Origin: Cytophagales bacterium
GTDB taxonomy: Bacteria; Bacteroidota; Bacteroidia; Cytophagales; Cyclobacteriaceae
Assembly: GCA_016124425.1 (NCBI GenBank)
Contig: WGNT01000105.1
Coordinates: forward strand, 1 to 45,157
Direction: 5' to 3'
DNA: 45,157 nucleotides
Each line of letters starts with the position of its first letter. Positions within the stretch are counted from its first letter, which is position 1. Both the position numbers and the translations under genes were made by a program. Of this stretch, positions 37,865-45,157 are shown piece by piece. Under the pieces are notes generated by a model. That model saw only the letters and a program-made list of their open reading frames with translations. It was not told the origin of the DNA and did no database searches.

Positions 37865-39976
37865 ATGGAGAATGACAAAGAAATGTCTGAAGAAGACAAA
37901 AAGGTGACTGAATTGGTGGATGAAACTCCCGGTTCGGGTAATGAGGAATCAAACTCAATTTCCTCTTCAATGACCACAGAGGATGAGGCAGTCGAGGCTT
38001 CAGAAACCACAAAAGGAGCAGATGCTGAATCGGTCGGGAAAGATTCCTCCACGGATAAGCAGCTTGATCGTCCTGAGTCGGTTGAACCTATGCCAGTACC
38101 AGTAGAGGCTAATACGGAGGTGGTGTTAGAAGAAAGCCAAACTCCATCTGTACCGGTAAGCGACGAGGTAGACGCTTCGGCTTCTTCGGATGCAGGCGGA
38201 ACGCAGAAAGTCCCAGTTGCCGGTGAAGAGCACCATGATGAGGATTCACATGACCACGAAGACGAATCTCCGGATTTTGGCAATTTTTCAAAGGCCCAAT
38301 TGGTTCATGAAATCAAGGAAGTATTAAAAGCAGATAACCTTATAAAGCAGGAAAGAAAGGCCAACGAACTGAAGGGGGTATATGAGGAAAACTTCCAGAA
38401 GGAAAAAGAGGCTGCATTAGAAGTTTTTTTGGCAGAGGGCGGATCTGAGGATGATTTTGCCTATCGCGGAGATGAGTTGGACAAAGAATTTTTTAGCTTG
38501 GTGCATGATTTTAAAGACAAACGCAACAAGCAGTTCCGGGAAATCGAAAGAAATAAAGAACGAAACGCAATTGCCAAAAACCAGGTATTAGATAAACTAC
38601 GGGAACTGGTAGACAGTGAGGAAACCACCTCCAGCATTGACGGCGTCAAAGCCATTCAGGAAGAATGGAAAAGCATCGGTCCCGTTCCCGCAAATCAAAA
38701 TAAAAATCTTTGGGCATCTTACAATGCCCTTATGGACAGGTATTATGACAATCGGAGTATTTACTTCGAGTTGAAGGAGCTGGACAGGAAGAAGAACTTA
38801 GAGCAAAAGACGGAACTTTGTGAAAAAGCTGAGGGGCTTATGGAGCAGGAAGACCTGAAAGAAGCCATTAAGACCCTTAATGAGTTACACGAGGAATTTA
38901 AGCATTTAGGCCCCGTACCTAGGGAAGAACAAGAAAAAATATGGCATCGTTTTAAGGCGGCTTCTGACGCTGTTTATTCCAGGAGGAAGGAGTATTATGA
39001 AGGGCAAAAAGTTTCGCTGAAAGAGAACCTGGAGCGAAAACTGGACATGATTGAGAAATTGGTGCCTTTTAAAGATTTTAAAGCCGACCGTATCAAAGAT
39101 TGGAATGCTAAAACCAAGGAAATGCTCGCCATACAGAAGGAGTGGGAAAGCGTAGGGCCTGTGCCCCGTGAAAACGGAAGGGAAATCAACCGCAAGTTTT
39201 GGGGACTATTTAAGCAGTTTTTTAACCACAAAAACCACTTTTTCAAAGAGCTTGATGAGGTAAGAAAACAGAATAAGGATAAGGCAGAAACGTTAATAGC
39301 AGAGGCAGAGAAGTTGAAAGAAAGCACCGACTGGAAAAGCACTGCCAATGACCTCATTGGTCTGCAGAAGGAGTGGAAAGAACTGGGACCTATGCCGGAG
39401 AAAATCCGGGAGGATCTTTACCGCCGGTTTAAGACAGCTTGCGACGCGTTCTTTCAGAGTAGAAGGAGCACAAACAAAGAGGCAAATCAGGAATTTGACA
39501 ACAACCTGAAACAGAAAGAAGCCCTTTGCAAACAGATTTTAGCGGATGCCCAGGAAGCTAACGCGCTCACCACGGATAAGCTGGAAGAATATGTCAGGAC
39601 CTACAATGAAATTGGGTTCGTACCCAGAAAGAGCATCAAGGATATAGCTGCCAAGTTTGCCGATGCGGTAGACCAATACGTAGAGCGGCTTGGTGTAGAC
39701 GGTCAGGGTAGGGAAGAGTTTCTGTTCAGGCTCAACTTGAATAAACTGCAGACCGATCCGAACAGCGCACGGGTACTTAACAAGAAAGAGCACGGGATCC
39801 GCAAACAAATCTCAGATCTGGAAAACAACATTACCCTTTGGAGAAACAATCTTGAATTCTTTGCAGCATCCAAGACAGCAGACAAGCTGAAGGACCAATT
39901 TGACGAGAAGATCGAGAAGGCGGAACAGGAGGTAGACCGCCTCAAGAAAAAGCTTTCCATTATCCGAGAATTTTAA
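37865..39976 (+). CDS. DUF349 domain protein with five DUF349 modules
   Basis: The product is 703 residues from the ATG at 37865 (a second ATG lies at 37886). The first 150 residues are low-complexity and acidic (Glu, Asp, Ser, Thr, Val, then a His/Asp/Glu patch). The rest is alpha-helical with five DUF349 modules, each marked by a 'W..(I/L)GP(V/M)P' or 'GFVP' turn and followed by a basic helix. The end is coiled coil. DUF349 proteins are large in Bacteroidota; similar modules occur in RNA-associated proteins, so ribosome or RNA binding is possible. Function is not known. Confidence 0.88.
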   Translation: MENDKEMSEEDKKVTELVDETPGSGNEESNSISSSMTTEDEAVEASETTKGADAESVGKDSSTDKQLDRPESVEPMPVPVEANTEVVLEESQTPSVPVSDEVDASASSDAGGTQKVPVAGEEHHDEDSHDHEDESPDFGNFSKAQLVHEIKEVLKADNLIKQERKANELKGVYEENFQKEKEAALEVFLAEGGSEDDFAYRGDELDKEFFSLVHDFKDKRNKQFREIERNKERNAIAKNQVLDKLRELVDSEETTSSIDGVKAIQEEWKSIGPVPANQNKNLWASYNALMDRYYDNRSIYFELKELDRKKNLEQKTELCEKAEGLMEQEDLKEAIKTLNELHEEFKHLGPVPREEQEKIWHRFKAASDAVYSRRKEYYEGQKVSLKENLERKLDMIEKLVPFKDFKADRIKDWNAKTKEMLAIQKEWESVGPVPRENGREINRKFWGLFKQFFNHKNHFFKELDEVRKQNKDKAETLIAEAEKLKESTDWKSTANDLIGLQKEWKELGPMPEKIREDLYRRFKTACDAFFQSRRSTNKEANQEFDNNLKQKEALCKQILADAQEANALTTDKLEEYVRTYNEIGFVPRKSIKDIAAKFADAVDQYVERLGVDGQGREEFLFRLNLNKLQTDPNSARVLNKKEHGIRKQISDLENNITLWRNNLEFFAASKTADKLKDQFDEKIEKAEQEVDRLKKKLSIIREF

Positions 39977-40030
39977 GGAGCTCAGTGTTAAGGGGATATT
40001 AAATTCTACTTAACTTTCCTCGGCATTTCC

Positions 40031-40061
40031 TTGATTGCTTCGTACAAGACAGCTATATTTG
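40031..40061 (+). promoter_or_regulatory. promoter of tRNA-Thr
   Basis: TTG at 40031-40033, a 20-base spacer and TATATTTG at 40054-40061 match the Bacteroidota promoter consensus exactly. Transcription would start near 40068, about 68 bases before the mature tRNA. Confidence 0.65.
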
Positions 40062-40135
40062 CATCGCATTTAAAGGAAATAGACAATATTCTATTGCGTT
40101 TTCGGTAAGTGTTATATGCTAAAACGCATATAAAG

Positions 40136-40208
<73 letters not shown>

Positions 40209-40218
40209 CCTGATAATG

Positions 40219-40254
40219 AGGCACTTACGAATATATTTTCGAAAGTGCCTTTTT
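40219..40254 (+). terminator. terminator after tRNA-Thr
   Basis: AGGCACTT at 40219-40226 pairs with AAGTGCCT at 40243-40250, with further CGAA/TTCG pairing inside, followed by TTTTT. It ends the tRNA transcript. Confidence 0.8.
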
Positions 40255-40394
40255 CATTTGCACACGATTTGCACAAAAACAGGGTCTTAGCTAATACTTA
40301 TAGCTTCTTTTTAAGGATCAAATCAAACGGTAACTGCCATTAAATGGGCTGGCTGACACTGAGATTTATAGCTTTTCAGGAAGCGTAGTAGATC

Positions 40395-40979
40395 CTAGAT
40401 CTCAAAATCAATTTTCTCTTTTTCCTTTAATCGCTGCAAAACCATTTTCATCAATTCCTTCTTTGAAATCCTTAAAGGACTCAGGATGTAGGCCGCTGAA
40501 GCTACACATTCGTCAAATTCCCGTTTTGCCTCTTCTATTTTGGACACTACCTGATTAAATTCAAGTTCCTCCGGGGTATAGCCTTGATATTCCAATTTTA
40601 AATAATCGAGGGTTTTGGGATTGGCAGCTAGGGGAATGCTTCTCAGGATTCGGTCTGTTTCAAAAAATGTAGTTACCACATTTACGGTGACCCTTCCGAT
40701 CATGGCCTCTCCGGGTGTGATGACAATTTTAAGCACCTTGTCTTGGCTCATCTTGATCAGTTCATACCAGTGAATAAGCGGCACCACCAATTTACACGAC
40801 CCTGTTGTAGCCGCTTCCAAGTGTTTAACAAATCCATTTCCGATCAACTGAATCATTCCGTCAAGAACTGTTATTTCTATGCGGGTTGCTATTTTCCAGG
40901 ATTTGGCCGCTTTTACGACTCGTTGAATTTCATTAAAAGCTTGCAGCGCATTTTTTCGGTTGAGATCTACAATGACCAT
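40395..40979 (-). CDS. unknown protein, possible single-domain sliding-clamp-like fold
   Basis: The product is 194 residues from the ATG at 40979. Residues 1 to about 110 follow the pattern of one domain of the DNA polymerase III beta clamp: strand plus helix (VDLNRKNALQAFNEIQRVV), paired strands (RIEITVLDGMIQLIGNG), then AATTGSCKLVVPLIHWYELI and VLKIVITPGEAMIGRVTV. The rest is helical and ends in a basic Leu/Lys-rich helix (MKMVLQRLKEKEKIDFEI). The clamp resemblance is from visual comparison with DnaN only and is tentative. It lies at the end of a mobile-element replication module, where a clamp or clamp-like factor would fit. No other family is recognised. Confidence 0.55.
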   Translation of the reverse strand: MVIVDLNRKNALQAFNEIQRVVKAAKSWKIATRIEITVLDGMIQLIGNGFVKHLEAATTGSCKLVVPLIHWYELIKMSQDKVLKIVITPGEAMIGRVTVNVVTTFFETDRILRSIPLAANPKTLDYLKLEYQGYTPEELEFNQVVSKIEEAKREFDECVASAAYILSPLRISKKELMKMVLQRLKEKEKIDFEI

Positions 40980-41136
40980 TTCTTTTTTTCTCAAAGTAGC
41001 AAATTTTCTTTATTGAATGCAGACTTTGATGATCAGAAATTACAGTAAGTTATTGAAGGTCCTGAAGCTGTCCCCATCCTTGAATCTGCCAAAAAGGTAT
41101 TTAGGTAATGAAAAGACGAATGTTTCGTGTGATTCG

Positions 41137-42333
41137 CTATAAATCAAATTTCTCTCTCATTGTTAAAAGATTCGGATTTCTGTCTGCCATTTTGATAAAC
41201 TGCTTCGTTTTTTGATCGATGTATGATGTTCTGTTACCTGTATCCCACATTGCCGGATAATTTTCAGGCGTAATTAGGATCTCACGCTCAAAACGAAGTC
41301 CCTTTACATATTCGTCAAAAGAAATGATCCGTACGTGTTGATTTTGCTCCGAAATTGTTGTCTTTTTAACGCAGTCATTTTTTTTACACAACGCTTTATG
41401 CTCTGCGATAAAAGTTTTTTCCGACCCGTCATTTTCTTCACTTTTTTCATTTACCCAATCCCATTTAAGAAAATAGTCCGCAATATCCAACCCCATGTTC
41501 CGTTCCTCTTCTGTGGCATTGGTTTCCAGATAATCAGAAACATGAAATGTTGTATCAGGTATCTCTTTGGTCAATTCCTCTGCGTTTTCGGACCACAATT
41601 CAAAGCAGTTTGTCTTATCACCTAGCCTGGTTAGGTCCGGGAAAAGAAATACACTCCTTTGAGCCAAAATGGAGCACCTGTCTGACCTAAGTCCTCCTTT
41701 GCCGCCTGTCGCCAACCAAATGAATTCAGGCTTTAAAATACTGGCTATTATGGCTGTTTTTTCACTTTCCACGATAGCAACTTTCTTTACAGAACCATAC
41801 CTTAGTAGATGGCTTCCAAATAAACATTGATTCAAATTGAATCCTTCTAATTTTAAAATCGAATGTACCCACGTGTTTTTTGGCTGTCGCTTTCCATTGG
41901 AGGGATCGTAAACCATGATTTTGCCACTTCTCACTTGATCATTTTCGTCTATTTGCCAGAAGATCGTTGACCCGGCCCAGTGTTTAGAGGTACCGATTTT
42001 ATACAGTTCCACGGCTTCCATCGCCTTTCTTTTTCCAAATTTTCTCTCTAAAAATGTTACGAAATTATTCCGGGTATAGCCTTTAAGGCTGGCATGCATA
42101 ATCTTCTGATCAATAAATGTAATAGGTTTGGGAGGAAGGGGAACAAACCACTTTTCTAGTACCCCTTCCTTAGCTTCAATCTTAGGGAGAAATGTCTCGC
42201 CACATGAATGACAATACCCTTTGTCATCAAATTCCTCATAAGGAACGAACTTCCCATCTCTATTGGATTTTCCACATGGGCATTGTTTAACTCGTTTACG
42301 TTTTCTGTCAAATCGCAGTGCCTCCATGGTCAT
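41137..42333 (-). CDS. zinc-finger, toprim-like protein (DUF6371), mobile-element replication
   Basis: This 398-residue protein opens with a four-Cys zinc motif (CPCG ... GYCHSCGETF), as in primases that sense DNA. The centre has a toprim-like segment: VAIVESEKTAIIAS (Glu-Ser-Glu-Lys) and later FLFPDL with the conserved Asp. This combination fits the DUF6371 family found in Bacteroidota mobile elements. It probably works with the adjacent primase-helicase in starting replication of the element, but primase activity is inference. The 26-base overlap with the upstream gene suggests coupled translation. Confidence 0.8.
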   Translation of the reverse strand: MTMEALRFDRKRKRVKQCPCGKSNRDGKFVPYEEFDDKGYCHSCGETFLPKIEAKEGVLEKWFVPLPPKPITFIDQKIMHASLKGYTRNNFVTFLERKFGKRKAMEAVELYKIGTSKHWAGSTIFWQIDENDQVRSGKIMVYDPSNGKRQPKNTWVHSILKLEGFNLNQCLFGSHLLRYGSVKKVAIVESEKTAIIASILKPEFIWLATGGKGGLRSDRCSILAQRSVFLFPDLTRLGDKTNCFELWSENAEELTKEIPDTTFHVSDYLETNATEEERNMGLDIADYFLKWDWVNEKSEENDGSEKTFIAEHKALCKKNDCVKKTTISEQNQHVRIISFDEYVKGLRFEREILITPENYPAMWDTGNRTSYIDQKTKQFIKMADRNPNLLTMREKFDL

Positions 42334-43825
42334 CGTCCTTTTTTAAATAAATCTGTATTCCCGAGCTTTCTCTATTAACAAATATCTTAAGCGTATTCAA
42401 GCGCTTTTTAAAGTTCCCCTTTGTCAAGATCCTGTTTCCATCTTCCAAGGCAAAGTCCCTATACTTATGGTAAAGGTCCTTGAGTAGAATCTTGCTTTCT
42501 GGATCCGGTTTGTAGCCCTCCTCGTCTAGAAATCGCTTCACGGTATCCGATTCAGTCCGAAATTGATCAAGCGCAAGGTCTGTGGAGGGACATATCGAAA
42601 ACTTTTTTTGGTTCAGTAACCTGTTAAGCCCGCTTATTACCCAGTTAAAAACTCCCGGAAGTTCATCCTGAATAATCTCCCTATGGAGGTTTTTATTCTG
42701 TTCTTTTTCAGGAATGGTAACCTCGAATGGCACGATAATAAACCGCCTAAAAAAGGCATCTGTAAATTCCACCTCTTTTGGAAGCTCATTTGTATTGAAT
42801 ATTAACTTTGCATAATCTTCAACAATCAATGGCTGGCAATAGGGAAGCCTTGCTTCAACTGGTTCTCCGGATGCAAGGGATTTAAACTTTGTGCTATCCA
42901 TTTTCCCATTTATCTCGGTGGCATAGTTAACCAACTTGTCCGCTATCATAGCCCGGTAATATCCGGTCGAATCGGTTAGACTTTGTAAGGTAAATTCGCT
43001 TGTGTTGAAAGGGCCTAGGAGTGCCTTGATTACCTCATATAATACCGATTTCCCGTTTGCACCGCTGCCATAAAGAAAAAGTGCTTTCTCCAATTTTAGG
43101 TGGCTTTGCGGTACAAATACATATCCCAGGAATTCGCATAAAATGGCCTGCTTATCAATCTCCGGAAGAACTTTGTTTAGAAATGCCATGAACTTCGGAG
43201 CAACAGCCTCCGGATCATAGGCAAAGGGTAGCTGGTATTTGATAAAATCTTTCGCACAGAATTTCCTTAAATGCGGTTTATCGGTGATCTCGAATGTTCC
43301 GTTCAGCAGGTTGATATAAACCCTGTCTGTTGGCCTCAGTGGTGCCGGCAGGTATTCGGTTGAAATAAACTGCTTAAACAGATTCTCCCGAAATCGAAAA
43401 AAGCGTGCGGTATACTTTCCTACTCCCATTTTTTGAGATGCCTCTCCCAAGAACTGTTGAAATGCTTCTTTGTCAATACTCTTCCAATAGGCACCATTAT
43501 ATAAGTAGATGAAATTTAAGTTTTTACATAGTCCCCATCTTTTACGTTTAATCAAGTGTGTTATTTCCTCAATAGTGATAATGAGAAAATGCTTCTCAGT
43601 AAGCTTGAAAGTTTCAAGTTCTGCGTTAATTCTATCTTTTTCCTTATTACTTAATCCTGAAATTTTCAATCTGTTTTTCAGGTCCAATTTGGCTTTATTT
43701 TCGAAATCCACGGGTTTCACCTCATCAAGAAGTTCGTTTAGAATATCTTTGTGTGGCTTAGGTTCTGTGGCTTTATTCAGTTGCTTAAGGTGGTTGTTAA
43801 AACCGTCTTTATCTATCTTTGTCAT
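42308..43825 (-). CDS. P4/D5-type primase-helicase (SF3 ATPase)
   Basis: The product is 505 residues from the ATG at 43825; a TTG at 43867 is possible but lies inside an overlapping small ORF. The N-terminal half resembles D5_N/DUF5906 regions (YLYNGAYWKSID, 'QFLGEASQKMG'). The SF3 helicase domain has the Walker A motif LYGSGANGKSVL, Walker B-like LVNYATEIN, sensor 'LIFNTNELP' and the Arg of FFRRFIIVPFEV. The C-terminus is a winged-helix-like region. Such proteins unwind and prime phage, plasmid or satellite DNA in the cytoplasm. It is the strongest sign that this region is a mobile element. Confidence 0.9.
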   Translation of the reverse strand: MTKIDKDGFNNHLKQLNKATEPKPHKDILNELLDEVKPVDFENKAKLDLKNRLKISGLSNKEKDRINAELETFKLTEKHFLIITIEEITHLIKRKRWGLCKNLNFIYLYNGAYWKSIDKEAFQQFLGEASQKMGVGKYTARFFRFRENLFKQFISTEYLPAPLRPTDRVYINLLNGTFEITDKPHLRKFCAKDFIKYQLPFAYDPEAVAPKFMAFLNKVLPEIDKQAILCEFLGYVFVPQSHLKLEKALFLYGSGANGKSVLYEVIKALLGPFNTSEFTLQSLTDSTGYYRAMIADKLVNYATEINGKMDSTKFKSLASGEPVEARLPYCQPLIVEDYAKLIFNTNELPKEVEFTDAFFRRFIIVPFEVTIPEKEQNKNLHREIIQDELPGVFNWVISGLNRLLNQKKFSICPSTDLALDQFRTESDTVKRFLDEEGYKPDPESKILLKDLYHKYRDFALEDGNRILTKGNFKKRLNTLKIFVNRESSGIQIYLKKDDDHGGTAI

Positions 43826-43946
43826 GTCGAAGTAGCTTTTTGATAAATGGCATGCAGAATTTGACAAGATTGAATGTTGCCTCTATCAGGATGTAGATGA
43901 CACAATACCACCAAAGAATTACCAAAGAATCAAGGATCAAATCCAT
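43809..43946 (-). CDS. 45-residue predicted membrane mini-protein overlapping the primase start
   Basis: An ATG at 43946 opens a 45-codon frame ending at a TAA at 43809. The product is a strongly hydrophobic helix (LVILWWYCVIYILIEATF) followed by a basic tail (FIKKLLRHDKDR), a typical small single-pass membrane protein. It overlaps the previous mini-ORF by 10 bases and the first 17 bases of the primase gene in another frame. Tight overlaps on both sides favour a real, translationally coupled gene, but no homologue is recognised. Confidence 0.45.
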   Translation of the reverse strand: MDLILDSLVILWWYCVIYILIEATFNLVKFCMPFIKKLLRHDKDR

Positions 43947-44059
43947 AACCCATCTCCTTCCTTTAAGGAACGCTGGAAAAATTGAGGGAAATTGATTACC
44001 TTTGCTCTGTCGAAAGTAGCTTTGAGACTTTGGGAGGGGGTTATTGAATATCTATTCAT
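43937..44059 (-). CDS. 40-residue mini-ORF overlapping the HTH gene stop
   Basis: An ATG at 44059 overlaps the end of the helix-turn-helix gene (CATGAATAG arrangement) and opens a 40-codon frame ending TGA at 43937. The product (MNRYSITPSQSLKATF...) is basic with no known motif. The last codons contain the ATG of the next mini-ORF, so it may mainly serve to pass ribosomes along. It is weaker than its neighbour as a real protein. Confidence 0.3.
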   Translation of the reverse strand: MNRYSITPSQSLKATFDRAKVINFPQFFQRSLKEGDGLWI

Positions 44060-44396
44060 GGCTCCCTCCTTTCTTTTTACAAATGATTTTTCTAGCTTCC
44101 TCCTCTACATCGAACGACCGCTTGTTACCGTCTTTTACCCATACTATCAGGTCATTTTTGGAAAAGTATAATCTTCCAGCTCTTTTGGAATGAGGAATGA
44201 TCCCTTTAGAGACATAGGAATAAAGGGTCTGTTTTTTTACATGAAGAAAAACACTCGTTTCTTCGATACTCATTAGCTTGTCTCCGGATTCGGAAGCACC
44301 GTTTTCCAGTATCAATGATTTGAGGTGTGCTAATTCTCCGAAGATTTTAAATAAAGCTTCTGGTAAATTGTTAAAGTTAATCCAGTTTTTTTCCAT
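44052..44396 (-). CDS. helix-turn-helix protein (excisionase/MerR-like, group 17)
   Basis: The product is 114 residues. Residues about 45-100 are a winged HTH of the excisionase type: MSIEETSVFLHVKKQTLYSY, then GIIPHSKRAGRLYFSKNDL with the wing Arg/Gly/Tyr. This class is common in Bacteroidota mobile elements and acts as excisionase or as regulator of the replication genes downstream. The first 40 residues form a helix that could dimerise. A repeat-rich region lies directly upstream and is its likely binding site. Confidence 0.88.
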   Translation of the reverse strand: MEKNWINFNNLPEALFKIFGELAHLKSLILENGASESGDKLMSIEETSVFLHVKKQTLYSYVSKGIIPHSKRAGRLYFSKNDLIVWVKDGNKRSFDVEEEARKIICKKKGGSHE

Positions 44397-44443
44397 AACA
44401 CTTTGATTTATTTGTTACGGAGGCTAATTTATGGTATTCAATA

Positions 44444-44501
44444 AATCAATATTGATTCAGGGTAATTAGGGTAAAAACAAAGGTAAACAGGGTAAAGAAA
44501 A
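44444..44501. repeat. palindrome plus 21-bp direct repeat, iteron- or operator-like
   Basis: A perfect 14-bp palindrome AATCAATATTGATT (44444-44457) is followed by four GGTAA units at 44461, 44470, 44482 and 44491. Spacings of 9, 12 and 9 make two near-copies of a 21-bp unit, about two helical turns apart. This lies in the promoter region of the HTH gene and may be an operator or part of the element's replication origin. Confidence 0.6.
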
Positions 44502-44525
44502 ATAAAGAAATTAACTATCAAACCA

Positions 44526-45157
44526 TTAATCCCAGTTATAATCACTTCTAGATTCTTTGAAATTATCAATTCTCAAATCATCAAAAATATTGGTATCAAA
44601 AGCGTTTTTCAATAATTCAAAGTATGGAGCTCTAAGTCTGTTAGGAGCAATATTTTCTTTTTGGCATAGGTCATAATATTTCCAAAATAATTTTACTATG
44701 GCATATTTTCCTCCATGACCTATATTGATTTTTGGTTTCTTAAAATCAGTTCGACGACTAAAGGATATCTGAATAAATATTTCTAAATCTGACTCGGTCA
44801 TCCAGAATTGTCCTTCTGGGTTCTTTTTAGTCATCAACACCTTAAAGAAATCTCTAACATCTTTAAGGGCCATTGTATTGAATTTATTTTCATTGATAGG
44901 GAGTGAATCTTCAAGGTTTCGATTTTTATTTTCCTTATAATCAACACAATACCGATCAATGTACATTTCAAACGTAAGCCTGCTTCCAATTTTTTTAACT
45001 TCCTTAAATAACGAATCTAGGTTATTAAATAAATCAAAGTGGCCAAGAAACCCCGTTTCAAACCAGTCGTAATCTTGGTTTTCGTTCCAATGGTCCTCGT
45101 CAAAATAGACCTCGTAATTTTGTTTTAAATCATTTAATCCAAAAAATAAATGGGATA
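44526..45157 (-). CDS. unknown protein, 5' end beyond the window edge
   Basis: The frame enters from the right edge and runs without a stop to a TAA near 44526, at least 210 codons. An internal ATG at 44966 is not the start, because coding sequence continues upstream of it (GLNDLKQNYEVYFDEDHWNE, then 'WFETGFLGHFDLFNNLDSLF'). The protein is rich in aromatic and acidic residues, looks mainly helical, and has 'LTKKNPEGQFWMTESDLEIF'-like and RLRAPYFELLKNAF blocks. It resembles a class of hypothetical proteins beside HTH genes in Bacteroidota mobile elements; no function can be given. Confidence 0.7.
   Translation of the reverse strand, partial: SHLFFGLNDLKQNYEVYFDEDHWNENQDYDWFETGFLGHFDLFNNLDSLFKEVKKIGSRLTFEMYIDRYCVDYKENKNRNLEDSLPINENKFNTMALKDVRDFFKVLMTKKNPEGQFWMTESDLEIFIQISFSRRTDFKKPKINIGHGGKYAIVKLFWKYYDLCQKENIAPNRLRAPYFELLKNAFDTNIFDDLRIDNFKESRSDYNWD

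Overview
The window looks like a piece of a Bacteroidota chromosome, most likely Cytophagales (a Cyclobacteriaceae-like marine or soil bacterium). The evidence is a short primary sigma factor, promoters of the TTG-N19-TAnnTTTG type, two secreted proteins ending in T9SS-type 'YPNP' sorting modules, a bacillithiol gene (bshB1), and planctomycete-type cytochrome/DUF1501 genes of the kind seen in polysaccharide-degrading Bacteroidota. The assignment rests on gene content and remembered families, not on a database search.

Layout. 1-514: end of a probable sensor kinase, then a single-domain response regulator. 695-6463: a three-gene co-directional unit (PSD1/DUF1549/DUF1553 cytochrome-like protein, Tat-exported DUF1501 protein, DUF2231 + cytochrome + LRR membrane protein), closed by a strong terminator. 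7128-10377: secreted DUF6807 (PmoA-like) protein, a convergent PAP2-like membrane protein, and an overlapping pair of secreted hydrolases (sialate O-acetylesterase-like and calcineurin-like phosphoesterase). 10395-13962: two minus-strand secreted proteins with unrelated N-termini and a shared C-terminal T9SS module. 14601-19363: two direct copies (about 0.5 kb, constant offset 4144) of a gene for a small membrane protein, flanking a VWA lipoprotein gene and a divergent LytTR regulator gene.

19395-40208 is conserved core: topoisomerase IV (parE, parC), thrS-infC-rpmI-rplT, tRNA-Met(CAT), a START/AHSA1-like protein, an LptF/LptG permease, rpsO, pnp, primary sigma factor, trxB, M23/LysM peptidase, bshB1, pdxH, a YqgE/AlgH protein, a five-module DUF349 protein and tRNA-Thr(TGT).

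40209-45157: immediately after tRNA-Thr the sequence becomes AT-richer and all genes point back toward the tRNA: a possible sliding-clamp-like protein, a zinc-finger/toprim-like DUF6371 protein, a P4/D5-type primase-helicase, two tiny overlapping ORFs, a helix-turn-helix protein, a repeat-rich intergenic region and a gene cut by the window edge. This reads as the left end of an integrated mobile element whose integrase and other end lie outside the window.

The points most worth a second look are the repeat-flanked VWA/LytTR cassette, the clamp-like protein and overlapping mini-ORFs in the tRNA-Thr element, its iteron-like region, and the apparent ATT start codon of infC.
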